Shown here one piece after another: positions 1 to 6,998 of a DNA stretch of 21,630 nucleotides. The DNA comes from Paulinella micropora (Eukaryota; Cercozoa; Imbricatea; Euglyphida; Paulinellidae). The stretch's first letter is position 1. The number at the start of each line of letters is the position of its first letter. The stretch is taken from the NCBI GenBank assembly GCA_019918135.1, contig WBZZ01002827.1, positions 1-21,630 on the forward strand, in the 5' to 3' direction. A model generated the notes under the pieces. It made no database searches, was not told where the DNA came from, and saw only the letters and a program-made list of their open reading frames with translations. The position numbers and the translations under genes are program-made.

Positions 1-96
1 AGACAAGCAGCCCTAATTTATACGGGAGGCTTGGAGCTGGAGGAAGAAAAACTTGAAATCAAAGACCGCTATGTTGATTCTCTGGCAGTGACATGA
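1..96 (+). CDS. possible 3'-terminal exon of an unrecognised gene
   Basis: Reading from base 1 in frame 1 gives 31 open codons ending in TGA at about 94-96, with an acidic stretch (LELEEEKLEIKD). It looks like the tail of a protein whose start lies outside the window, but so short a stretch can be open by chance. No splice acceptor can be checked because the window begins here. A second overlapping frame from the ATG at 93 stays open for about 56 codons without recognisable motifs. I do not recognise a family. Confidence is low. Confidence 0.2.
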   Translation, partial: RQAALIYTGGLELEEEKLEIKDRYVDSLAVT

Positions 97-831
97 GAAT
101 AGGACTCGAACCACATTTTGGTTTCCATAGCAGGCAACATTTCAAAAATTGGGAGTCCTTAATGGTCGCAAATAAAATCAAGGCACCTCGCTTGCCTCCA
201 CTTCAATCATATATTGAAAAAATCTGTCAGAGAGAATGCAATCCGTACAATGCTGCATTTGTTTAAAACACAATCATCTAACAGCAAATATCTTGAAATG
301 GCTGTGCATAAACTATTATATGAATGCCAATATCCTCGAGCCTTATTCAAAAAGTCTCTCAGGATCATCATCGGGATGCAAATTCTGCACACACATGGCA
401 GCCGATATATGAGAGGTTTCGGCAGCCAAAGATCAAACAGTATAATAAAATATATCATTGAGTCCGGTGGATGGCACACAAACTGATACTAGTGTGCGCA
501 CCTTTGGAAGGAGGCTTTGGCAGTGAAACTGCCTCCCCTTCTAATAACAAGTTACGTGCTCACCTAGTATACCAGTAACGCCATTTGTTCAAGCATTAAT
601 AGGGTTCAGCACCGGACTTCGCCACTTAAAAAAATTTTTATTTTACTTTAGACCGGCCGCACCGGTATTAGCATTTTGTCCGGATCTAATACAGTGGTTG
701 AAGTTACCAGGAACATTATTTTATGAACTTAAATTATTGGCGCCGACATCACGCACAAACAAGGAAGTGACCGAGAACTCTCGTTAGTTCATTAAACCTC
801 TTTTGTTTATTACTGACGTTTTTACTTCAAG
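97..831. other. AT-rich host flank with no supported gene
   Basis: This stretch is AT-rich and has mutually antisense 90-codon open frames at 207-486 that show no family motif, no conserved cysteine or charged pattern and no flanking gene structure. I see no RNA gene or clear transposon terminus. It may be degraded repeat or untranslated sequence. Confidence 0.4.
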
Positions 832-1060
832 GTATGTATGCGTGTAATGTATGTATGTATGTATGTATGTATGCATGCATGTATGTATATATGTATGTGT
901 GTATGTGTATGTATATGTATGTATTTATGTATGCATGCATGCATATATGTATGTATGTGTATGCATGTATGTATGTATGTATGTATGTATGCATGTATGT
1001 ATCTATGCGTGTATGTATGTATGCATACGTATGTATGTATGTATGTAATCATAATAATAG
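832..1060. repeat. ATGT/TATG tetranucleotide microsatellite
   Basis: This is an imperfect array of ATGT units interspersed with ATGC, GTGT and ATAT variants. The Met-Tyr-Val-Cys polypeptides that appear in all three forward frames come from the repeat and are not genes. A 15-bp non-repeat spacer near 1,060 separates it from the next array. Confidence 0.95.
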
Positions 1061-1073
1061 CTAAGTCCCTCGC

Positions 1074-1347
1074 CTATGTATGTATGTATGTATGCATGTA
1101 TTCATGTATGTATGTATGTATGTATGTATTCATGTATGTATGTATGTATATATGTATGTATATATGTATGTATATATGTATGTATGCATGCATGTATGTA
1201 TGAATGTAAGTATGTATGTATGTATGAATGTATGTCTGTATGTCTGTCTGTCTGTCTCTGTCCGTCTGTCTGTCTGTCTGTCTGTATGTCTGTGTGTCTG
1301 TATGGCTGTATGTCTGTATGTATGTATGTATGTATATATGTATGTAC

Positions 1348-1378
<31 letters not shown>

Positions 1379-1396
1379 TGTATGTATATATGTATT
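1074..1396. repeat. ATGT tetranucleotide microsatellite with a CTGT-rich core
   Basis: This continues the ATGT array. Between about 1,230 and 1,315 the unit shifts to CTGT (tctgtctgtctg), then returns to ATGT up to about 1,395. Such blocks of related units are typical of replication slippage plus point mutation. It is non-coding. Confidence 0.95.
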
Positions 1397-1465
1397 GTTC
1401 TCGTTTCGCCCGGGACGAGTGTGTCCCCCAGTCTTGCAGCTGTCCCAATTGTACAGAGCCAAAAT

Positions 1466-1466
1466 G

Positions 1467-1529
<63 letters not shown>

Positions 1530-1548
1530 CTATCTATCTATAGGTAGG

Positions 1549-1596
<48 letters not shown>

Positions 1597-1665
1597 CAGA
1601 TAGATAGATAGATAGGATAGGATAGGATAGGATAGGATAGAACAGGATAGGATAGGATAGGATAA

Positions 1666-1727
<62 letters not shown>

Positions 1728-1756
1728 GGACAGATAGATGGATAGATGGATAGATG

Positions 1757-1794
<38 letters not shown>

Positions 1795-1836
1795 GAGATA
1801 GATACTATTAGATAGATAGATAGATAGATAATTTAT
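1466..1836. repeat. GATA tetranucleotide microsatellite containing a GGATA pentanucleotide block
   Basis: This is a long GATA array, interrupted at 1,530-1,550 by a short inverted patch (ctatctatctata then ggtaggta) and at about 1,612-1,665 by a pentanucleotide GGATA block, then GATA/GATG units to about 1,836. Every unit is a GATA-factor core site, but this is most simply a neutral satellite. Confidence 0.95.
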
Positions 1837-1839
1837 AGG

Positions 1840-2240
1840 ATGTCCCGCACAGGTACGGTCGTTGTATTGATTATGTTGTCATATCACAGAAGAGGATTCG
1901 CTCGACTGCACTCTTTGTTTGGTAAACTTTCTTACACTCACTTTCAGAAATGGCATTGTTCAAAAACGTTTTTATAAATATATTTTGCGCACTCACACTG
2001 TGTTGTGAGTACTGTTGTGGAACAAGTGTTTTCAGCAGGGGAAAGAAAATAGATAGAATATTCAGACAAGGGAGAAGGTATGCTTTGCTTTCAATCTTGC
2101 AATCAGAATAGTGTTGTCATACAAAAAGATTTAGCAGACTGCAGCCACAGAAACATGCCTCATTCCTCTCTTATGTGACCCAGCATGGTCGCTCTCGCAA
2201 AAAGTTTTTTAGAGTCACACTAGCAAAGGCGTGTGTTTAC
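1840..2240. other. host flank, nothing recognised
   Basis: This is AT-rich unique-looking sequence between the GATA array and the CA array. No open frame of useful length, tRNA, or terminal repeat is visible. Confidence 0.4.
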
Positions 2241-2247
2241 TGTTGCT

Positions 2248-2347
2248 GACAGAGAGACAGAGAGACAGAAAGACTGACAGACAGAGAGACAGACACACAG
2301 GCGGACACACATAGTGACACACACACACACACACACACACACGATCT

Positions 2348-2379
<32 letters not shown>

Positions 2380-2395
2380 CACACACACACACAGA
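2248..2395. repeat. GACA/CA-rich microsatellite
   Basis: It begins with GACA/GAGA units (about 2,248-2,300) and passes into nearly pure CA dinucleotides (about 2,318-2,392), broken by a short gatctc. The Cys-Val repeat polypeptide on the minus strand is repeat-derived. Confidence 0.93.
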
Positions 2396-3035
2396 CAGTG
2401 CGTGCCAAACAATAAAAGAAATGCATGCGGGAGTAAATTTTTCGTTGTTCCTGTTACATTACAGTCCACGTGACTTCCTCAAAAAAAGAAAAGCTGCGGC
2501 CGCAATCTGCGGTTATTTTATTTTCCAACCAACCAAACCTTACTGTAAGACCCGTTCTATGCGGGTCTATTTCGGGCTAAATTACAGGGCCCAAATTGGC
2601 GACAAAGCCAGCAGATAGTAGTGCCGGCCCGGCGCGGGGGCTATCGTCTTCGACCGCCAGAAGGAAGGGTGGAGGCGTGATTAACCCTCCCTTTCTACTG
2701 CTGCATCAAACCTTAAAAGCTCTCTGCCTCTGTACTTTTGCTCACAATTCAACATACAAGTATTGGGGACACTATACATATAAAAAGAAAAATAAAGTTA
2801 CAATGAATCGCTTCGTGTTGCTGCTACAAAAGACACCCCCTCTAAACTCCTTTGTTTTTCTTGTTGCTAGCACTTCGAAGGATAGAAATGCTAGCCTGAA
2901 CCTGTAATGATCTACAAGCATCATCTACCAGCAGATGTATCTATTCTGCTGTTCTCTTCCACTGAGCACATACAACTGTGGGATGGCGATGACTTGGGTG
3001 AACTCCTACTCCTCACGTCCTTGGCGACGGTGTTT
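2396..3035. other. host flank without a supported gene
   Basis: Open frames of 65-103 codons occur here (2,421-2,618 and 2,596-2,907) but their predicted proteins have no motif, and base composition changes within them. I see no splice-site-bounded exon I would defend. The composition begins to turn pyrimidine-rich towards 3,035. Confidence 0.4.
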
Positions 3036-3333
3036 ACATTGCTCCTTTTGCTTCTTCTCTCTTTCCTTCTTTCTTAATTCTTCACTGTTTCTTCTTTCTT
3101 CTTTCTTCTTCTTTTTCTTCTTTCTTCTTTGTTGTCTCTCTTTATTATTTTTTCTTTCGTCTCGCTTCTTTCTCTTTAATTTCCTTTCATTTACACATCG
3201 GTGATCGTTTTTCTTGCATTCTTTCTAGCTTCTTTATGAGCCTTAAGCTTTCTGTGTGACTTCTTGCTTGCTTCCTTTCTTTTCTTTTCTTTTTTTTTCT
3301 CTTCTTTTCCTTTCTCTTTTCTTTTCTTTTCTC

Positions 3334-3368
<35 letters not shown>

Positions 3369-3630
3369 CTTTTCTTTTCTTTCTTCCTTTCTTTTCTTGT
3401 CTTTTCTTTTCCTTCTTTCCTTCTTTCTTTCTTTCTTTCCTTCTTTCTTTTCTTTCTTTTCTTTCTTTTCTTTCTTTTCATTCCTTTCATTCCTTTCTTT
3501 CTTTTCTTTCTTTTCTTTCTTCTTTCCTTACTCTGTTTATTTGCTTTCATTTCTTTCTTTTCTTTCTTTTTTCTTTCTTTTTCTTTCGTTCTTTGTGTTC
3601 TTTCTTTGTTTTATTTTTCTTTGATTTTAA
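3036..3630. repeat. long TTTC polypyrimidine tract
   Basis: This is about 600 bases of almost uninterrupted C and T on the plus strand with TTTC, TTTTC and TTCC units and a T run near 3,352-3,368. Both strands give long low-complexity frames (Phe/Leu/Ser on plus, Lys/Arg/Glu on minus) that are not genes. Homopurine-homopyrimidine mirror tracts of this type can form triplex DNA. Confidence 0.95.
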
Positions 3631-3651
3631 ATAGTTCCATCTCATCTACTG

Positions 3652-3736
3652 TTCATGTACATGTACATGTACATCTATATATGCATGCATGCATGTATGT
3701 ATGTATCTATCTATGTATGTACATACATATATTCAA
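3652..3736. repeat. short compound repeat next to the viral junction
   Basis: Three to four copies of ACATGT/TGTACA are followed by ATGC and ATGT units and a palindromic gtacatacatat. The following bases (from about 3,738) match viral intergenic sequence seen again near 15,600, so this repeat is the last clearly host-like DNA on the left side. Confidence 0.8.
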
Positions 3737-3784
3737 ATATATTATCGATAGGCCTGATAGAACAAATGCCATTTTGCCCCTGAT

Positions 3785-4062
3785 GGGATAATCTATTGCC
3801 TTTTGTCCCGGCCCGCGCAGGGAAAAATGGCATTTGCTATCCACAACCACAACTTTTGGGCGTTTCGCAGTTTTTGTGGTCACTGGTGCCACCGGTTGAT
3901 ATGGTTGAAATACGGAGTGATTCGGTCGAAAAAGGCAATGCCGAAATGTAGGTGGGTATTGCCTTTTTCGTCTATATCACGCTGGGATAATCTATTGCCT
4001 TTTTGTCCCGGCCCGCACAAGGAAAAATTGCATTTGCTATCCACAACCACAACCTTTTCCAC
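3785..4062. repeat. 199-bp-spaced direct repeat in viral intergenic DNA
   Basis: A block of about 75 bases beginning gggataatctattgcc recurs from 3,785 at 3,984 with a few substitutions. It contains tattgcctttt, gtcccggcccgc and catttgctatccacaacc. The second copy is followed by a further partial duplication of the ccacaaccacaac segment. The tracts of gcctttttgt recur in other viral intergenic regions. Confidence 0.85.
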
Positions 4063-4150
4063 AACCACAACTTTTGGCAGGCTAAGTGTCAGTTAACCCT
4101 AGCCGTTACGTTCATAGCCAGACGTAGCGGCTACGTGTCGGCCCGAACCA

Positions 4151-4640
4151 GCAAAAAGTCCGCGTGTTTTGCGGACGGTGGTGTACACATGAGACGCTGA
4201 GACCCCCCTCCCCTCTATCCCGGCCAAGGGGGGAGGTACATGATGTACCTAGCCGTTGGTAAAATTCAAAAAATGCAGTCTCAAGCCCTAGTAAAAAATC
4301 TCAAGGACCTGACAGGGCCCAAATGCCAAAATATACCTGGCTACTGCCTTTTTTGACCATATCACGTTTGGGGGGACGGGGGCAGGGGCGCGCAAAAAGT
4401 CCACGTGTTTTGCGGACGGTGGTGTACACATGAGACGCCGAGACCCCCCTCCCCTCTATCCCGGCCAGGGGGGGAGGTACATGATGTACCTAGCCGTTGG
4501 TAAAATTCAAAAAGTGCTGTCTCAGGCCCTAGTAAAAAATCTCAAGGACCGGACAGTGCCCAAATGCAAAAATATACCTGGCTACTGCCTTTTTTGACCA
4601 TATCACGTTTGGGGGGGATGGGGGGGCAGGGGCGCGCAAA
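4151..4640. repeat. two tandem copies of a 241-bp intergenic repeat
   Basis: Copy one runs from 4,151 to about 4,391 and copy two from 4,392 to about 4,632, with more than 90% identity by eye. Each has the order: gcaaaaagtcc, ttttgcggacggtggtgtac, gagacccccctcccc, a palindromic ggtacatgatgtacc, tagccgttggtaaaattc, and a tail with tttttgaccatatcacgttt. Part of the same unit (from gagacccccct to aaaaaatctca) occurs a third time at about 6,355-6,470, after the next gene. They look like a virus-specific intergenic repeat family. Confidence 0.88.
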
Positions 4641-4832
4641 GTACGAGTCTCGACACGGCGCTGGGGCGAGGTAGGCACCAGCTGGAGCAGGGGTCCAGCC
4701 TGTACGGGAAACGTCGCCAGCGCCGGGGCGTGCAAGACAATCACCCATGTGTCATACCACGTTCTGATGCCGCGCACCCAGATCTATCTACTGGCGAGAG
4801 CATTCGGTACACTTTTTTTGGTCGTAGAGGGA

Positions 4833-4882
4833 GGGGGGGGGTGCCCCCCCCCTGGTCATAGGGGGGGGGCGCCCCCCCCCCC
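4833..4882. repeat. two G/C-only palindromes
   Basis: A run of G followed by gtg and a run of C (4,833-4,852), then tggtcata, then a second G9-cg-C run (4,861-4,882) followed by tggtcaa. Each can fold into a nearly perfect hairpin, and the G runs could also form a quadruplex. They sit about 110 bases before the next gene start. A 10-bp inverted repeat (ctttggttgg / ccaaccaaag) follows at 4,902-4,952. Confidence 0.8.
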
Positions 4883-4988
4883 TGGTCAAGTCTATCAGTG
4901 CTTTGGTTGGCTCATTCCCTGACCATTTTTCGACTTCCCAAGCCCAACCAAAGTGAGCAGGCAGCGCACGTGTGTGTGTGTGTCGCAG

Positions 4989-6317
4989 ATGATCTGCTCC
5001 TGCACTCTACCTCTGGCCGAAGCCGTGGGGCGAGCTATGAATAAGTTGGCAGTGTCCTTGCCCGATCTGCCCGTCGCGTGGGAGGAGGGGACGACTCGAC
5101 TGGTCATGCCGACGACGCCGCCGCCGCCCCCGCTGCTGACGCCGCCGCCGCCGCCGCCCCCGCTGCTGACGCCGCCGCCGCCGCCCCCGCTGCTGACGCC
5201 GCCGCCGCCGCCGCCCCCGCTGCTGACGCCGCCGCCGCCGCCCCCGCTGCTGACGCCGCCGCCGCCGCCGCCGCCGCCCCCGCTGCTGACGCCGCCGCCG
5301 CCGCCCCCGCTGCCGCCCGGCGAGGACGAGAGTCGCTCGTCCGACAGTCTCTGTGTCCATCGGTGTAGCGGTTCAACATGCACACCGGTGCGCCCAGACG
5401 ATTGTCTTGACGACGCGGCCCGCCTTCCTTTGCCAGCGGAGCAGGACGAGGAGCTGGAGGAAAGGGAGAGCAGCGACGAGGAGAAAGAGGTACGTTCCTC
5501 CCTTGCTACACAGTCGCCTCCACCGTCGCCCGCGCCCGCCGCTGAGGAGGAGGAGAGGCCCGCCAAGCGACGCCGCCTGTACCAGCCGACAGGACAGACC
5601 TACTACTACTACAAGTTCCAGCAAGCCACGGAACGAGAAAAGAAGCTGTGCGACTGGGAGGACAGCGACGAGCCCGCGATCAAGGTCTACTGGCAGGACC
5701 CCAGGACGAAGCACTACAACTGGAGCCTGGAGCCGCTGAGCTACGTGCTGACGCTCAAGCAAGACAAGGAGAAGCACGGCCCCCACGCCGACGAGCACTG
5801 GCGACGCGCGATCATGGAGCTGGTCATGGACAAGGGCGTGACCTACTGCCCGATCGGTGACTCTAGCGCGGTGCCACGTGTCGTAGCAGGCTCAGCAGGC
5901 ACGGCAGTGGTACAGCGCTTCCGTCATGATAGGCCGTACGCATGCCTGGCCTTTGCCCTGTTCAACGTGTGCGACGCCCCCAAGCGCTACAAGGATAGGC
6001 TCAGGTCAGACTTCAAGAAGTCAGTCGATTGCTACCCCGCCTTCTTCGAGTACCTCGATTGGCTGGACGAGAAAGGGTTCATCTTGGCTACCGTCTCCCG
6101 CACGCCCGTGACCAAGCGCGGCACTCGTTGGCTACGCGACAGGACCGCTCCGCTTGGCATCCTCGTCCACGGCCAACACGCCTACGGCATCGACCCCCGG
6201 AGGCAGTTGGTATTCGACGGCAAGTCCAAAGTGGCCCTGCCCCTGTCCGACCTCGCCGCCCTGGGCGTTCACGCCAGCAACGCCCCTTACGAGTGGCTGA
6301 CCGTCACGCCGCTCTGA
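4989..6317 (+). CDS. proline-rich viral protein with a possible papain-fold cysteine peptidase domain
   Basis: The first ATG in the open frame (4,989) gives 442 residues; a later ATG at 5,037 is also possible. Residues about 40-110 are a repeat of six or so Pro-rich units ending in LLT, encoded by a CCG-rich minisatellite at 5,110-5,320. An acidic Ser/Glu-rich segment and a basic cluster (PAKRRRLYQP, a good nuclear localisation signal) follow. The rest, from about residue 205, is a compact domain with aromatic and basic residues. Its last 130 residues contain a Cys in RPYACLAFAL (residue 319) and His and Asp in QHAYGID (His 397, Asp 402), followed by an LVFD strand. That order resembles C39- or papain-like peptidases, where Cys starts a helix and His-Asp lie on later strands. 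This is inference from pattern only; no family is recognised with certainty. It is preceded and followed by virus-specific repeats. Confidence 0.7.
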   Translation: MICSCTLPLAEAVGRAMNKLAVSLPDLPVAWEEGTTRLVMPTTPPPPPLLTPPPPPPPLLTPPPPPPLLTPPPPPPPLLTPPPPPPLLTPPPPPPPPPLLTPPPPPPLPPGEDESRSSDSLCVHRCSGSTCTPVRPDDCLDDAARLPLPAEQDEELEERESSDEEKEVRSSLATQSPPPSPAPAAEEEERPAKRRRLYQPTGQTYYYYKFQQATEREKKLCDWEDSDEPAIKVYWQDPRTKHYNWSLEPLSYVLTLKQDKEKHGPHADEHWRRAIMELVMDKGVTYCPIGDSSAVPRVVAGSAGTAVVQRFRHDRPYACLAFALFNVCDAPKRYKDRLRSDFKKSVDCYPAFFEYLDWLDEKGFILATVSRTPVTKRGTRWLRDRTAPLGILVHGQHAYGIDPRRQLVFDGKSKVALPLSDLAALGVHASNAPYEWLTVTPL

Positions 6318-6339
6318 GACATGGCCTGGCGGGGTCCCG

Positions 6340-6480
6340 GGAAAAAAACGTACACTCTGAGACCCTGAGACCCCCCTAACCCCTCCCCGGCGGGGGGGGG
6401 ATGTACCTTATGTACCTAGCCGTTGGCAAAATTCAAAAAATGCAGTCTCGAGTCCTATTAAAAAATCTCAGGCCCTTGTC
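6340..6480. repeat. third, partial copy of the 241-bp intergenic repeat
   Basis: The order gagacccccct, a GC-rich run, gtaccttatgtacc, tagccgttgg, aaaattcaaaaaatgcagtctc and taaaaaatctca repeats the core of the units at 4,151-4,632 in the same orientation. Similarity stops at about 6,480, where poly-C tracts begin. It sits directly behind the stop codon of the upstream gene. Confidence 0.8.
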
Positions 6481-6539
6481 GGCCGCCCACAGAGCAAACC
6501 CCCCCTTCCCCCCCCCCCCTCCCCCCCCTCTTCTGTGGC

Positions 6540-6940
6540 ATTCCCTTTCTTTCTTGAGATTCTCTTTTCTGAAAACTAGTTATACAGTAAAAAAGTACAA
6601 AAAGGAGGGAGGTACCAGGTACCTGCCGGCATGAACGGTCCCGGGCCGGATCAGAGTCTCAACATGTAACACAACAAAAAAGCCGGGACAGGGGGGGGGG
6701 GTTTGCCTGGTGGCGCCGGCCAGTCGAGGACAAAAAGGCAGTAGTCGAGGACAAAAAGGCAATGCGTGCCTGAACCTGTCGACCAAAAAAGTAACGGACG
6801 GTCGGCCGTGACCAGCTTATTTTTCGAGAGCCAAGAAAGCCAAGAAGTGGCCTGAAGCCGGAACCAAACCCTTGCCTTTTTTTTGCCACTGGCTGTGGAC
6901 AATTTCACGGAAAATTACCGCGCCGCAAAACACGGAGAAA
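6540..6940 (+). repeat. left copy of a ~400-bp intergenic block repeated in inverted orientation
   Basis: Bases 6,540-6,630 match the reverse complement of about 15,712-15,800 at roughly 90% (shared core: gaaaactagttatacag, ggagggaggtac). Further shared landmarks in the same order are gtctca, a G run followed by gtttgcctg, two gacaaaaaggca motifs, cgtgaccagct, gccggaacc and the 32-bp element ending at 6,940. Indels separate the landmarks. It lies immediately upstream of the polymerase-helicase gene, so it probably holds that gene's promoter. Confidence 0.85.
6909..6940 (+). promoter_or_regulatory. putative viral promoter element upstream of the polymerase-helicase gene
   Basis: A 32-base segment with the core ttaccgcgccgcaaaa, preceded by ggaaa and followed by ggagaaa, sits 59 bases before the ATG at 6,999. 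The same segment occurs, oriented towards the gene start, at 15,297-15,327 ahead of the minus-strand gene starting at 15,198. Conservation at two gene starts suggests a cis-acting signal; function is inferred. Confidence 0.5.
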
Positions 6941-6998
6941 TTGTTTTTTGTGCCTTTTTTTTATTGTTGTGCTTGTGTGTACAGAGACTTTCTGAGAC

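Noticed and set aside
822..1477. Several long open frames on both strands (Met-Tyr-Val-Cys and Ile-His-Thr repeats)
   Set aside because: They are translations of ATGT-type microsatellites; all frames are open because the unit lacks stop codons.
2421..2907. Two plus-strand frames of 65 and 103 codons
   Set aside because: No motifs, no clear gene context, inconsistent composition; chance frames.
3191..3791. Long Lys/Arg-rich minus-strand frame and Phe/Leu-rich plus-strand frames
   Set aside because: They come from the TTTC polypyrimidine tract and have no non-repeat domain.
4151..4632. Tandem repeats considered as a CRISPR-like array
   Set aside because: Only two long units, no short repeat-spacer alternation, and the setting is eukaryotic.
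4953..4988. Start of the proline-rich gene at the GTG at 4,953, or an intron acceptor before the ATG (gtgtgtgtgtcgcag)
   Set aside because: A non-ATG start is unlikely in a eukaryotic virus when an ATG follows at 4,989; no matching donor or upstream exon was found.
5007..5566. Frames rich in Arg/Gln, Ala or Gly/Ser opposite or beside the proline repeat
   Set aside because: They are other-frame readings of the CCG minisatellite within the 4,989-6,317 gene.
6651..6908. Minus-strand frames of 76-85 codons upstream of the replicase gene
   Set aside because: They run through the duplicated intergenic block with its poly-G and repeated GACAAAAAGGCA motifs; their counterpart in the other copy is not conserved as a protein.
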